Source: Paenibacillus_AR mesotrionivorans
Lineage (GTDB): Bacteria; Bacillota; Bacilli; Paenibacillales; NBRC-103111
Direction of reading: 5' to 3'
Length of the DNA stretch: 64,000 nucleotides
NCBI RefSeq assembly: GCF_046098205.1
Contig: NZ_JBJURJ010000001.1
Location: 310,001 to 374,000, forward strand
How positions within the stretch are numbered: the first letter of the stretch is position 1; the number at the start of each line of letters is the position of its first letter. The notes below the pieces were generated by a model. It was not told the origin of the DNA. It did not search any database and saw only the letters and a program-made list of their open reading frames with translations. This document shows, piece after piece, positions 6,896 through 15,913 of the stretch. A program made the position numbers and the translations under genes.

Positions 6896-7936
6896 TCAGC
6901 CTAACCACTTGCCCGCGGCCTCCTGGGCGATCTCCTCAATCTCATGGGTGCGGACGCGGCCCATCAGATCCTCCACGCCCCGCTTGGGCTCCTTGCCCTC
7001 AAACAGCACCTGGTACAGCACCTGGGTGATGGGCATACGCACCTGATGGTGTTTGGACATTTCGTAGGCGGCGCGGGTAGTCTTGACCCCTTCCACCACC
7101 ATGCCCATCTCCTCCAGCACCACAGCCAAAGGTTTGCCTTGGCCAAGCATATACCCGGCCCGCCAGTTGCGGCTGTGCCGGCTGGTGCAGGTTACGACCA
7201 GATCCCCGAAGCCGGATAGTCCCGCGAAGGTCAGCGGATTGGCCTCCAGAGCCACACCCAGGCGGGCGATCTCCGCCAGCCCCCGGGTCATGAGAGCCGC
7301 CTTGGCATTGTCGCCAAACTGCAGGCCGTCGCTCATCCCCGCTCCCAAGGCGATAATATTCTTCAGCGCACCGCTCACCTCCACCCCGACTACGTCAGGG
7401 TTGGTGTATACCCGGAAATACGGACTCATGAAGAGGTCCTGAGCCGCCTCTGCGGCTTCCAGCTGCTTGGCTGCCACCACAATCGTGGTGGGACACTTCA
7501 CGATGACCTCCTCCGCATGGCTCGGCCCGGACAGGACCACGATCCGGTCCGGGTTCTGCTGCGGCAGCTCCTCGGCGATGACGGAGGTCATCCGCTTCAG
7601 AGAGTCGGCCTCGAAGCCCTTGGCGGCATGTATGACCAGCGTGTGGGGGGACAGGAAGGGCTGCATATTGCCCGCTACCTCACGCATCCCCGACGACGGG
7701 GCAGCCAGCACAACAGCCGCTGCGCCTCGTACCGCTTCCTCCAGGCTGAGGGTGGCATGGATGTTCCCGGAAAGGACCGCATCCTTCAAATAACGGCTAT
7801 TGGTATGTAGGGCATTAATTTCATGAACTTGCTCGGGATGCCGGGTCCATAAGACAACCTCATGGCCATTGTCCGCCAGCACAGAGGCCAATGCGGTTCC
7901 CCAGCTGCCCGCTACAAGCACAGCGGTTTTTTTCAC
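6896..7936 (-). CDS. gpsA: Glycerol-3-phosphate dehydrogenase GpsA
   Basis: A soluble NAD(P)-dependent enzyme that reduces dihydroxyacetone phosphate to sn-glycerol-3-phosphate for phospholipid synthesis. It has 346 residues from a GTG start behind AGGGAGG. The C-terminal catalytic domain is intact, including SGALKNIIALGAG and the region around NAKAALMTRG. The N-terminal dinucleotide loop reads VAGSWG at residues 8-13 where the family has GAGSWG, so the first glycine is valine (codon GTA). Whether this is real or a sequence error cannot be told here. plsY lies immediately upstream, so precursor synthesis and first acylation are paired. Confidence 0.95.
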   Translation of the reverse strand: MKKTAVLVAGSWGTALASVLADNGHEVVLWTRHPEQVHEINALHTNSRYLKDAVLSGNIHATLSLEEAVRGAAAVVLAAPSSGMREVAGNMQPFLSPHTLVIHAAKGFEADSLKRMTSVIAEELPQQNPDRIVVLSGPSHAEEVIVKCPTTIVVAAKQLEAAEAAQDLFMSPYFRVYTNPDVVGVEVSGALKNIIALGAGMSDGLQFGDNAKAALMTRGLAEIARLGVALEANPLTFAGLSGFGDLVVTCTSRHSRNWRAGYMLGQGKPLAVVLEEMGMVVEGVKTTRAAYEMSKHHQVRMPITQVLYQVLFEGKEPKRGVEDLMGRVRTHEIEEIAQEAAGKWLG

Positions 7937-7975
7937 AGGCGACCTACCTCCCTTGTCACATTTGAGGGAATACAC

Positions 7976-8575
7976 TTAGCATACCTTCTTCTTCGCTCCC
8001 AGCTTGTTTTCCTTCCCCTTGGCCAGCTTGACAATGTTGCTGCGGTGCCGGACGAAGGCGAACAGCGCCACCAGCAGACTGATCCAGAACAGCTCCATCG
8101 ACCGGTCCAAAAGCAGGATAAAAACGGGAATGAATGCAGTAAACAAAAGCGATCCCAAAGAAACGTACCGGGTGATCACAATCGTAACAATAGCGATAAT
8201 CCCTGCCAATAATGACGGCAAAAAAGCAAGCGACGCCATAACACCGATGGTGGAGGCAATTCCCTTGCCCCCTTTAAAGCCAAAAAACACCGGCCAGTTA
8301 TGGCCGACAATTACCGCAACCCCACAGATGATCCGGGCCCAGATCATCTCCTGACCCAACCAAACCGGCAGCCACACGGCGGCAATCCCCTTCAGCACAT
8401 CCAGGCTCAGCACCGCTATCGCCGGTCCTTTGCCCAACACGCGGAGGGTATTGGTCGCCCCCGCATTCCCGCTGCCGTGCTGGCGGATATCGATGCCCTT
8501 CAGCATCCGGCCCATCAGGTAGCTGAAGCTGATGGAGCCCAACAGATACGCAATAACCGCTGCAACCATCCACAT
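7976..8575 (-). CDS. plsY: Glycerol-3-phosphate acyltransferase PlsY
   Basis: A membrane enzyme that transfers the acyl group from acyl-phosphate to glycerol-3-phosphate, giving lysophosphatidic acid. The 199 residues have about five membrane segments and the family loops GSGNAGATNTLRVLG (about 34-48) and GHNWPVFFGFKGGKG. The ATG at 8575 has GGGGAG 8 bases upstream and was preferred over GTG and TTG codons just before it. It is followed by gpsA on the same strand. In B. subtilis plsY is elsewhere, so the pairing is a lineage feature. With plsC at 14404 it forms the two-step route to phosphatidic acid. Confidence 0.95.
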   Translation of the reverse strand: MWMVAAVIAYLLGSISFSYLMGRMLKGIDIRQHGSGNAGATNTLRVLGKGPAIAVLSLDVLKGIAAVWLPVWLGQEMIWARIICGVAVIVGHNWPVFFGFKGGKGIASTIGVMASLAFLPSLLAGIIAIVTIVITRYVSLGSLLFTAFIPVFILLLDRSMELFWISLLVALFAFVRHRSNIVKLAKGKENKLGAKKKVC

Positions 8576-8589
8576 AACCAACACTCCCC

Positions 8590-8616
8590 AAAAAGCCTTC
8601 CGTTAGGGGAAGGCTT
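8590..8616 (-). terminator. Terminator between der and plsY
   Basis: On the minus strand a perfect 9-bp stem AAGCCTTCC/GGAAGGCTT with a 6-base loop ends in TTTTT. It separates der from plsY-gpsA. Confidence 0.85.
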
Positions 8617-8632
8617 GCTCTTCTATTACCTA

Positions 8633-9952
8633 TTAATCCTCCGATTTGCGGCGGGTGAACAGCCGCAGTGGAGTTCCTTCGAAATCAAATGCTTCCCGGA
8701 TTTTGTTCTCCAGATACCGCTCATAGGAGAAATGCATCAGCTCCGGATCATTGACGAATATCATGAATGTCGGCGGCTTCACCGCCACCTGGGTGGCATA
8801 GTTCAGCTTCAGACGGCGGCCCTTATCCGTCGGCGGGCTGTTCAGCGCCACCGCCTCGTTGATAAGGTCGTTCAGGACGTGAGTGACCACACGCATGGAG
8901 TGATTTTCGGCCACCTTATTCACCACCGGGTACAGCTTTTGCAGGCGCTGGCCGGTTTTGGCGGAGACGAATACAACAGGGGCGTAGGACATAAACAGGA
9001 AATGGTCCCGGATTTTGGTGGTGAATTGCTGCATGGTTTTATCGTCCTTCTCCACCACATCCCATTTATTCACCACAATAATGCTGGCTTTGCCCGCTTC
9101 ATGGGCATACCCGGCAATATGCTTATCCTGTTCGATAATGCCTTCCTCGCCGTTGATGATCACTAGCACCACATCCGCCCGCTCGATGGCCTTCATAGCC
9201 CGCATCACACTGTATTTTTCAGTAGATTCATAGACCTTGCCCCGCTTGCGCATACCAGCCGTATCGATGAGCACATACTTCTGGCCGTCCTTCTCAAACG
9301 GGGTGTCAATGGCGTCCCGGGTGGTTCCCGCCACATCGCTGACGATAACCCGTTCCGAACCCAGCATAGCGTTCACCAGGGAGGACTTGCCCACATTGGG
9401 CCGGCCGATCAGCGCCACCTTGATGACGTCCTCGCCGTATTCATCCCCCGTATCCTCCGGAAAATGCTTGCTGGCCTCATCCAGAAGATCGCCAATGCCC
9501 AACCCATGCGCTCCGGAAATGCCTACCGGGTCCCCGAAGCCCAGGGTATAAAATTCATAGATATCGTCCTGCCGCTGGATATTATCCACCTTGTTTACCG
9601 CCAGGACAACCGGCTTGCCGGATTTGTACAGAATTTCGGAAATTTCCTCATCCGTTGCGGTAACGCCCGCTTTGGCGTCCACCATAAAAATAATGACATC
9701 GGCCTCTTCAATGGCCAGCTCCGCCTGAACGCGCACGGAACGGAGGATTTCATCCTCGCCGTCGATTTCGATGCCGCCGGTATCGATAATGTTAAATTCC
9801 TGCTCCAGCCATACTCCCTTGCCGTAAAGCCGGTCGCGGGTCACACCGGGCTTATCCTCCACAATGGCCAACCGGTCGCCAATGATCCGGTTAAAGATTG
9901 TGGATTTGCCCACGTTGGGTCTCCCCACAATCGCAATAATAGGTTTGGCCAA
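8633..9952 (-). CDS. der: Ribosome biogenesis GTPase Der (EngA)
   Basis: An essential double-GTPase that assists maturation of the 50S ribosomal subunit. It has two consecutive G domains, each with GRPNVGKS as G1 (at about residue 9 and again near 180), DTGG or DTAG as G3 and NKVD or NKWD as G4, then a KH-like C-terminal domain with PPTDKGRRLKLNYATQ. The protein begins MAKPIIAIVG if read from the TTG at 9952, which has GGGAG 8 bases upstream and matches the family N-terminus. The GTG at 9961 sits on the ribosome site and is unlikely. Confidence 0.96.
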   Translation of the reverse strand: MAKPIIAIVGRPNVGKSTIFNRIIGDRLAIVEDKPGVTRDRLYGKGVWLEQEFNIIDTGGIEIDGEDEILRSVRVQAELAIEEADVIIFMVDAKAGVTATDEEISEILYKSGKPVVLAVNKVDNIQRQDDIYEFYTLGFGDPVGISGAHGLGIGDLLDEASKHFPEDTGDEYGEDVIKVALIGRPNVGKSSLVNAMLGSERVIVSDVAGTTRDAIDTPFEKDGQKYVLIDTAGMRKRGKVYESTEKYSVMRAMKAIERADVVLVIINGEEGIIEQDKHIAGYAHEAGKASIIVVNKWDVVEKDDKTMQQFTTKIRDHFLFMSYAPVVFVSAKTGQRLQKLYPVVNKVAENHSMRVVTHVLNDLINEAVALNSPPTDKGRRLKLNYATQVAVKPPTFMIFVNDPELMHFSYERYLENKIREAFDFEGTPLRLFTRRKSED

Positions 9953-10019
9953 TCCGTTCACTCCCTACATCATTACTATCTGTCTCGCAAAAGCTTCCAA
10001 AAACCTGCATGTCTCATGA

Positions 10020-10088
10020 TAACAAAATAACCTCACAAAGGGAAGTCTTGCCTTCATCCGGAGGCGGGAGCAGCACAAGACTACCTTC
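10020..10088 (-). other. Imperfect hairpin in the gap before der
   Basis: On the minus strand AGTCTTG and CAAGACT arms, bordered by GGGAAG and TTCCC, enclose a GC-rich loop and are followed by a weakly T-rich stretch. It could be a terminator of the YIEGIA unit, but the T run is poor. Confidence 0.35.
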
Positions 10089-10098
10089 CCTACCGTCC

Positions 10099-10284
10099 CT
10101 ATGCTTTGTGGTCCACCACAATCAGCTGCCCGTTTCCCAGATCATGGACCGAGGCGTCCAGTATTTTCTCCAGACGGAACGCCAGCTTTTGCCGGTCTTC
10201 CTCCAACGCAGCAATAAAGACGGGAGCGCCGCCTCCGGCAACGGTGCTAGGGTCAGACGTGACAACCGCTACGATTTTCCCCAT
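10099..10284 (-). CDS. Capping complex subunit for YIEGIA (small conserved protein)
   Basis: A 61-residue soluble protein starting MGKIVAVVTSDP, with GGGAPVF in the middle and ending VVDHKA. It lies 21 bases after the YIEGIA-type membrane protein gene and has a good GGAG-rich ribosome site. The size, position and sequence fit the small partner that databases call the capping complex subunit for YIEGIA. No activity is known to me. The pairing suggests a membrane complex with the upstream gene's product. Confidence 0.75.
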   Translation of the reverse strand: MGKIVAVVTSDPSTVAGGGAPVFIAALEEDRQKLAFRLEKILDASVHDLGNGQLIVVDHKA

Positions 10285-10305
10285 GGTTCCTTCCCCCTCT
10301 CCTGC

Positions 10306-11214
10306 TCAAAGCCGGTCTCCCGAATGGACATGGGCCTCCACCGGAAGCCGGACCGCACTCTCCAGAAGCGGCACCCGCTTGACCACAGACAGGGCCAGCC
10401 CCTGGTCAGGCTGGGGCGGAAGCAGCATTACCGCCAGACGCCCGTCATTCATGTCCAGCTTGGCCATTGGCAGCAGGGAGGGCTCGCCTGTGTCCCGGTA
10501 GACTCCCATTATCGTACAGGCGTCATGCAGCAGGGCTTGCCGCTGGCCGATGCTGGACAAGGTGATGCGGCTGTTCTTATCCTTGGGCTTCAGAATACAG
10601 CCGATGCCGTGTTCGCGGATCAGCCGCCTGGTTTCATCCAATCCCACATTCATGATATAGATATCCCCCACATAAAGATCAGGTCCGTCTATGCGTACCA
10701 GGGCTGCTTCCACATGGGCGATACTGGACAAGGATTTGCCGGTTTTATAATAATTGGAGATGAGAAGCGCCAGAATTCCGGCCGCGGCTCCCCAATACCA
10801 GCCGAACAGAATGCCGCACATGGAGGCCACCAGGGCCGTGAACATAACCATGTAATTGCGCCCCTCAAAAACCATGGCGATTCCTTCTATATAAGTGGCG
10901 CCCCGCGGTATCAGCTCCATACTGTCGATATTGGTCAGAGTCTGCCGCTCCATGTTCCGGACATCACGGAATTGCTGTGCAGCCAGCGTCAGAAAGGTGA
11001 CGGCGGTATATTGCTTTTCCAGCAGCGACGGAACCGCAAGCGACCCCAGGGAGGCGGCGATTAGCCCCAACGCCAGATGGATGATCCGGCCATGGGGGTA
11101 GGTGGGATATTGCCTGTAATCCGTGCGGAGCATAGACAGTCTTGCCAATATGCCGAACACAATCCCTGTTACGATTCCGGCTGTATAGGGAGATTCGAAA
11201 AGCTCCATCACCAT
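10306..11214 (-). CDS. YIEGIA-family membrane protein (YphB/SeaA position)
   Basis: A 302-residue protein with membrane segments around residues 12-25, 45-65 and 122-155 and a soluble C-terminal half. It contains the naming motif YIEGIA at about residues 107-112 (GATYIEGIAMVFEG). In B. subtilis the gene in this place, between der and yphA, is yphB (seaA), linked to spore envelope assembly. Equivalence is inferred from position. The next gene encodes its small partner. The C-terminal half (residues 165-302) has no motif I recognise. Envelope location in sporulating cells is likely but unproven. Confidence 0.8.
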   Translation of the reverse strand: MVMELFESPYTAGIVTGIVFGILARLSMLRTDYRQYPTYPHGRIIHLALGLIAASLGSLAVPSLLEKQYTAVTFLTLAAQQFRDVRNMERQTLTNIDSMELIPRGATYIEGIAMVFEGRNYMVMFTALVASMCGILFGWYWGAAAGILALLISNYYKTGKSLSSIAHVEAALVRIDGPDLYVGDIYIMNVGLDETRRLIREHGIGCILKPKDKNSRITLSSIGQRQALLHDACTIMGVYRDTGEPSLLPMAKLDMNDGRLAVMLLPPQPDQGLALSVVKRVPLLESAVRLPVEAHVHSGDRL

Positions 11215-11233
11215 TCACATCCCTCCCGTCCCG

Positions 11234-11839
11234 TTATCGTTTGGTCCCCTGCCTCATGCCTTTTGACGCCAGCTTGCTCACAGCCTCCAGCAGAACCGAC
11301 AGTCCTCTGGTCAAACAGAGCACAAGCCACCAGTGGTCCGCAAAAGCGGCGCCGCCGGCGAAGCTTGCGGAATACCGGTGAAACCAGACATACAGCGCCT
11401 CAGAGACAGTCAGACCTATAGACAGGGCAATCCATTGCCAAAGCGCCCCTCTGCCCAGGAGCAGCGTAATAACGGCAATGATAAGAGCACCATTCAGCCA
11501 TGCATGTCCTTGGGGCGCCACTGCAGCCCATCCGCCCAGCTCCCGCAGCAAACAGTCGAAGGTGCCCAGGAGTAAGCCGCATACCCAAACATGGGCGCGG
11601 AGGAGCGGGGTTTTCAGTATGCCGGTCACCGCCGCTGCGCAGATCAGTAGATACGGGAGTGTAAATTGGACCTCCACCCCGCCCCATTCCACCTTAAACA
11701 TAGCAGCGATCAGCCATCCCGTAAAAAAAGCAAGAAGGCCCGCAAGCGGGATTCCGGGAAGCAGGATATCCTTCCAGCCGCTGGCCAGAAGGATCATGGT
11801 CACACTGATTAAAACCAGGGACAAGTAGCCAGGATTCAT
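11234..11839 (-). CDS. YphA-family polytopic membrane protein
   Basis: A 201-residue protein made almost wholly of hydrophobic helices, roughly six to seven by eye, with short charged loops and a Lys- and Arg-rich C-terminus. Its place between fni and the YIEGIA gene is that of B. subtilis yphA, a membrane protein of unknown role. The second ATG (11839) was chosen because the GGGGG ribosome site is too close to the first one (11845). It is 19 bases from the YIEGIA gene, so the two are probably co-transcribed. Confidence 0.75.
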   Translation of the reverse strand: MNPGYLSLVLISVTMILLASGWKDILLPGIPLAGLLAFFTGWLIAAMFKVEWGGVEVQFTLPYLLICAAAVTGILKTPLLRAHVWVCGLLLGTFDCLLRELGGWAAVAPQGHAWLNGALIIAVITLLLGRGALWQWIALSIGLTVSEALYVWFHRYSASFAGGAAFADHWWLVLCLTRGLSVLLEAVSKLASKGMRQGTKR

Positions 11840-11928
11840 ATCCATCCCCCGATTACATAATCCCCCAAAAAGAAAATGAAGCTTTCAGGGGGAGCCCCAC
11901 TCACGCTGTAAGTGTTTGGAACCCACCT

Positions 11929-13020
11929 CTAGTATGAGTTACCGGAAGAACTTTCATGCGAGTGCGGCTTGCCCCTGCTTCTTCTGGCCAAAGCCTCCGG
12001 TTCCAGTCCCCGGGCACGGCACCATTCCACCGTTTCCCCGAGAATCACGACCGGACAGTTCCACAGCTCCTGTACCGTTCCGGCCCCCAGAGCAGACATC
12101 ACCAGAAGCGTCTCCTCCTTGATCTCCGTAATGCCCCGGATAAGACCCTCCAAACCCGATTGCTGCAGCAGCCGGAGGAACAAACCCGCCATTCCAGCCG
12201 CCGATGCGCCTAAAGCCAGAGATTTAACAACCTCCAAGCCGTTGCGGAGGCCTCCGCTGGCGATCATACCGCCATTGCCGTAAACAGGCGCGCATTCCAG
12301 CAGCGCAACCGCCGTACTGCATCCCCATTGATTGAGAGCCTGGAGGGGCCGGCTCCGGCGGGCATTCTCGATAGCGGCAAAACTCGTCCCGCCCGATCCG
12401 CCCACGTCAAGAGCTTGGATCCCTGCCGCCTTCAGGCGTGCTGCCGCTTCGCCAGCTATCCCAAAGCCAACCTCCTTGACGATAACCGGCACACCCGCAG
12501 CCTCTGCAATCCGGCTAATCCGCTCCACGGTTCCCTGGAAATCCCGCTCTCCCTCCGGCATGAGCAATTCCTGCATTACATTCAAATGAATCTGTAATGC
12601 ATCGGCGGAAATCATGTCCACCGCCTCCAACGCTTGCTCCAGGGTGGCCTCTGCCCCCAAATTGGCTATCACAATACCGTCCGGGTTCATTTTGCGCACA
12701 ACCTGGTAGCTGGCCCTCATGGATTTATCCTTGATAGCCGACATTTGGGACCCGACCGCCATGGCCAGGCCTGTTTCCCTGGCGGCAACAGCCAATTGGC
12801 CGTTAATGGCTTCCGTCTCCTGCGCTCCCCCAGTCATGGCATTAATAAGAATCGGCGAACTCAAATTGAGTTCGCCGATTCGTGTAGCCAATGAAACGGA
12901 AGAGAGAGAAATGTCCGGCAGGGCATTGGGAACAAGCCTCACGTCCGACAGTCCATTGCGGCCTTGGGGCCGGAGGGACAGGGCGTGATGAATATGCTCC
13001 ATCTTGCGGGATATCCTCAT
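11929..13020 (-). CDS. fni: Type 2 isopentenyl-diphosphate isomerase
   Basis: An FMN-dependent enzyme that interconverts isopentenyl and dimethylallyl diphosphate, feeding prenyl synthesis (HepS, undecaprenol). The 363-residue TIM barrel has the family's ILINAMTGGA (about 57-66), DALQIHLNVMQE, VGSQMSAI and DVGGSGGTSFAAIE segments, the last binding FMN phosphate. It follows rpsA by 19 bases. A short Ser- and His-rich tail ends the protein. Type 2 enzyme is typical of Firmicutes that use the MEP pathway. Confidence 0.94.
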   Translation of the reverse strand: MRISRKMEHIHHALSLRPQGRNGLSDVRLVPNALPDISLSSVSLATRIGELNLSSPILINAMTGGAQETEAINGQLAVAARETGLAMAVGSQMSAIKDKSMRASYQVVRKMNPDGIVIANLGAEATLEQALEAVDMISADALQIHLNVMQELLMPEGERDFQGTVERISRIAEAAGVPVIVKEVGFGIAGEAAARLKAAGIQALDVGGSGGTSFAAIENARRSRPLQALNQWGCSTAVALLECAPVYGNGGMIASGGLRNGLEVVKSLALGASAAGMAGLFLRLLQQSGLEGLIRGITEIKEETLLVMSALGAGTVQELWNCPVVILGETVEWCRARGLEPEALARRSRGKPHSHESSSGNSY

Positions 13021-13039
13021 CTTTTGACCCCGCTCCCGA

Positions 13040-14317
13040 TTATTTTTTGAACTTGTTCAGCTTGTCTCCGAAACGCTCGCCCAATGTCAGGTTCAGGCTT
13101 TGGGAAGGCGGTGCAAATTCAGCATTGGAGGTATCCCGGCCAGAGCGGTGTCCGCGTTCGCCGCGTTCACGTTCCGGTCTTGGCTCTCTTACGGGAGCTT
13201 CCTGGGTGTCCTTGATGGACAAGGAAATACGCTTCTCGTCGGTATTGATGTCCAATACCTTCACTTGAACCTCTTGGCCTTCCTTCAGCACTTCATGAGG
13301 TGTGCCGATGTGGGAGTGGGAGATTTGGGAGATGTGCACCAGGCCTTCTACGCCGGGAGCCACTTCCACAAATGCGCCGAAGGTTACCAGACGCTTCACG
13401 GTGCCTTCAATGATGTCGCCCACGTTCACCTTGCCGGCAATGCTCTGCCAAGGTCCCGGTTGGGTAGCCTTGATGGACAGGGAAATGCGTTCGCTGGCAG
13501 GATCTACCTTCAGCACGTGTACGCGAACCTTGTCGCCTTCCTTCACCACTTCGGACGGCTGCTCAACATGGTGCCAAGCCATTTCGGAAATATGCACCAG
13601 GCCGTCGATGCCGCCGATGTCGATGAACGCGCCGAACGGAGTCAGACGCTGAACGGTACCGTCCAGTTCTTGTCCAACCTTGATCCCGCCGATGATTTCC
13701 TTCTTGCTGGCTTCGAACTCTTCATCCAGAACATCCTTCTGGGAGAGGATCACCTTGTTCTTCTCACGGTCGATTTCCTTCACGCGCAGGCGCAGGGAAC
13801 GGCCCTTGTAATCGGAGAAATCTTCCACGAAATGGCGTTCCACCATGGAAGCGGGTACGAAACCGCGCAGGCCTACGTCTACAACCAGACCGCCCTTCAC
13901 TACATCGGCAACCTTGGCTTCCAGGATCTCCTTGGATTCCAGCTTTTCCTGCAGCAAGTTCCATGCTTTTTCGCTGTCGATGGCGCGTTTGGACAATTGC
14001 AGTGTCTCCTTGGCGTCATTGATGTTAACAACCTTCAGCTCCACTTCGTCGCCTACTTGCACAGCGTCGGAAGCGTTGTCCAGCTGTACGGAGGACAGAT
14101 CGCGGAGAGGGATGATGCCGTCATATTTATAGCCGATATCCACGATCGCCTGATCGGCTTCCACTTTCACGATCTTGCCCTTGACGATGTCGCCCTTCTT
14201 GACAGTCATCACTTGAGTCAGGTCCACTGTATTTTCTGTTGCAGGCACTTCCGCTTCAACTGCGGATGCTTCTGTCGCCCCGTTTTCTGTTTGATCCATC
14301 TTGATTTCTTCAGCCAT
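13040..14317 (-). CDS. rpsA: 30S ribosomal protein S1 homologue (YpfD type)
   Basis: An RNA-binding protein with four S1 (OB-fold) domains at about residues 41-110, 127-193, 213-283 and 298-369, the arrangement of low-GC Gram-positive S1 homologues (six in E. coli). Domains 3 and 4 carry the clearest TPFGAFIDI and VTFGAFVEV signatures. An acidic N-terminal extension of about 35 residues and an Arg- and Glu-rich tail flank them. Start ATG behind AGGAGG. The order plsC-rpsA-fni is close to B. subtilis cmk-ypfD-yphA-fni. Confidence 0.95.
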   Translation of the reverse strand: MAEEIKMDQTENGATEASAVEAEVPATENTVDLTQVMTVKKGDIVKGKIVKVEADQAIVDIGYKYDGIIPLRDLSSVQLDNASDAVQVGDEVELKVVNINDAKETLQLSKRAIDSEKAWNLLQEKLESKEILEAKVADVVKGGLVVDVGLRGFVPASMVERHFVEDFSDYKGRSLRLRVKEIDREKNKVILSQKDVLDEEFEASKKEIIGGIKVGQELDGTVQRLTPFGAFIDIGGIDGLVHISEMAWHHVEQPSEVVKEGDKVRVHVLKVDPASERISLSIKATQPGPWQSIAGKVNVGDIIEGTVKRLVTFGAFVEVAPGVEGLVHISQISHSHIGTPHEVLKEGQEVQVKVLDINTDEKRISLSIKDTQEAPVREPRPERERGERGHRSGRDTSNAEFAPPSQSLNLTLGERFGDKLNKFKK

Positions 14318-14403
14318 TGTCTATTCCTCCTTGTTTAACAACCAAACCCCATATTTATGATGGGTGTAGTATAATTCCAAGATACCATTTCCATTCATTT
14401 CAA

Positions 14404-14997
14404 TCAATTTGAAACCGCATTTTTCTTTGCCTGGGAGAGACTGCGGATGGCTTCCATGATCTTCTCGGTAGCCGCTTCCTGTTGTTCCGAGCTTCCTCCG
14501 TCAAATTCCGACAAATCCACAGGCTTGCCGTATGTAACGGTGGTGCGCCGGAACAGCTTGTAGCCCCCTTCAATCCAAGCGGGAACGACTGTCGCCCCCG
14601 AGCGGAGAGCAAGGCTGGCAGCTCCCTTCTTCCCCATGCCTCCGGCATTTTTGCGTGAGCCCTCGGGGAAGATAGCAAGCATATGGCCCTCCCGCAGATG
14701 GGAGATGGCCAGCTTGATGGATTCCTTGCTGACCCCGCCACGTTTCACGGGGAAAGCGCCCAGCTCCTTAATGATCCAGCCGAAGCCGGGAACCCGGAAT
14801 AGCTCTGCCTTTGCCATAAAGTGAATCTGGCGCTCCAGATAACATCCGACAAAGGGCGGGTCAAAGTTGCTGGTATGGTTGCAGCACAAGATCACGGGAC
14901 CCGCGGCAGGGACATTCTCGGCCCCTATTATCTCCGCGCGGAACAGCACCTTGAACATGCCCCGAAACATAAACCGTATGCTTCGATACAAAACCAC
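14404..14997 (-). CDS. plsC: 1-acyl-sn-glycerol-3-phosphate acyltransferase PlsC
   Basis: A membrane-associated enzyme that acylates lysophosphatidic acid to phosphatidic acid. The 197-residue protein has the catalytic H-x4-D box as H41 and D46 (NHTSNFDPP) and the substrate motif FPEGS at residues 110-114. The GTG start at 14997 sits 7 bases after GGAGG. Longer frames read into the cmk gene and are not supported. It follows cmk by 55 bases. It completes the PlsY-PlsC route together with the gene at 7976. Confidence 0.93.
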   Translation of the reverse strand: MVLYRSIRFMFRGMFKVLFRAEIIGAENVPAAGPVILCCNHTSNFDPPFVGCYLERQIHFMAKAELFRVPGFGWIIKELGAFPVKRGGVSKESIKLAISHLREGHMLAIFPEGSRKNAGGMGKKGAASLALRSGATVVPAWIEGGYKLFRRTTVTYGKPVDLSEFDGGSSEQQEAATEKIMEAIRSLSQAKKNAVSN

Positions 14998-15052
14998 CTT
15001 GTTACCTCCACTCCAATTTAGAAGCTGAACGAATGGCAAACGGCATTGGATG

Positions 15053-15727
15053 CTAGTTTCCCCGCAGCTCCTTGGTTCTGCACAGTTCGAGGACCGCGTT
15101 GACCACTTCGTCCAAGGACATTTCCGTGCTGTCCAGAAGCACCGCATCCTCGGCCTGCCGGAGTGGAGACACCTTGCGGCCGCGGTCCAGCTGATCCCGC
15201 CGTTCGATATCCCTTTCCAGGTCATCAAGCGAAATCTCGGATGCATTCATCTCCAGATACCGCCGCTCCGCCCGCTTGCGGGCGCTGGCCGTGAGGAAAA
15301 CCTTCACCTCTGCGTCCGGCAGCACACTTGTCCCGATATCCCGGCCATCCATAACGACGCCCTTGGCGGCAGCCATGGATTTCTGCATGCTGACCAGCCT
15401 CTCCCGGACATCCGGAATCGCCGCTATATGCGAGACATGGAGATTAATTTCCTTGGAGCGGATACGCTCGGTAACATCCTGCCCGTCCACCAGCACAGTC
15501 TGGCCGGTCAAGCCGGGCAGCAGCTCTATACGGGTGGAAGCGGTCATATCGGCGATGGCGGACAAATCCTCCAGAGGTATGTCCTTGTGCAGGACCTTCC
15601 AGGTGATCGCCCGGTACATCGCTCCCGTATCCACATACACATATCCCAGCTCTTTGGCCACCATGCGGGCAACCGTGCTTTTCCCGGCTCCTGCCGGACC
15701 ATCCAGCGCAACATTGAATTTCCCCAA
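15053..15727 (-). CDS. cmk: Cytidylate kinase
   Basis: It phosphorylates CMP and dCMP for nucleotide pools. From the TTG at 15727 the product has 224 residues, equal to the B. subtilis enzyme. It starts GKFNVALDGPAGAGKST, with the P-loop at residues 10-18. Further family marks are DTGAMYRAITW, MDGRDIGTSVLPDAEVK and the Arg-rich lid RASARKRAERR-like segment. A longer frame from an upstream ATG would add 30 untypical residues. The ribosome site is only fair, so the start is the weakest point of the call. Confidence 0.9.
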   Translation of the reverse strand: MGKFNVALDGPAGAGKSTVARMVAKELGYVYVDTGAMYRAITWKVLHKDIPLEDLSAIADMTASTRIELLPGLTGQTVLVDGQDVTERIRSKEINLHVSHIAAIPDVRERLVSMQKSMAAAKGVVMDGRDIGTSVLPDAEVKVFLTASARKRAERRYLEMNASEISLDDLERDIERRDQLDRGRKVSPLRQAEDAVLLDSTEMSLDEVVNAVLELCRTKELRGN

Positions 15728-15846
15728 AAGCCTCGGCCCCCCAGTAGCGAGGATAAACGCCCGGCGGCGGCCTAATGTCACCGCACGTTTACCCATAAAT
15801 CGGGACGATCGCCCCAATAGAGCGCGCCCGAGATTTAAAGAAACGC

Positions 15847-15866
15847 AAAAAGCAGGCCGCGCCTGC
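15847..15866 (-). terminator. Terminator upstream of cmk
   Basis: On the minus strand GCAGGC/GCCTGC with a 3-base loop is followed by TTTTT. It closes the unit of the DUF5359-like gene, so cmk needs its own promoter or read-through. Confidence 0.82.
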
Positions 15867-15913
15867 GAACGTTGAAAATTATACCATAGAACCTCTTATT
15901 TATGCAAAAGCTG

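Noticed and set aside
13100..14338. A 412-codon plus-strand frame opposite rpsA
   Set aside because: Antisense shadow of the four S1 repeats, which is why it looks repetitive.
15053..15817. A longer cmk start adding 30 residues
   Set aside because: The added part is Arg-rich and unlike the family, whereas the TTG start gives the standard 224-residue length.
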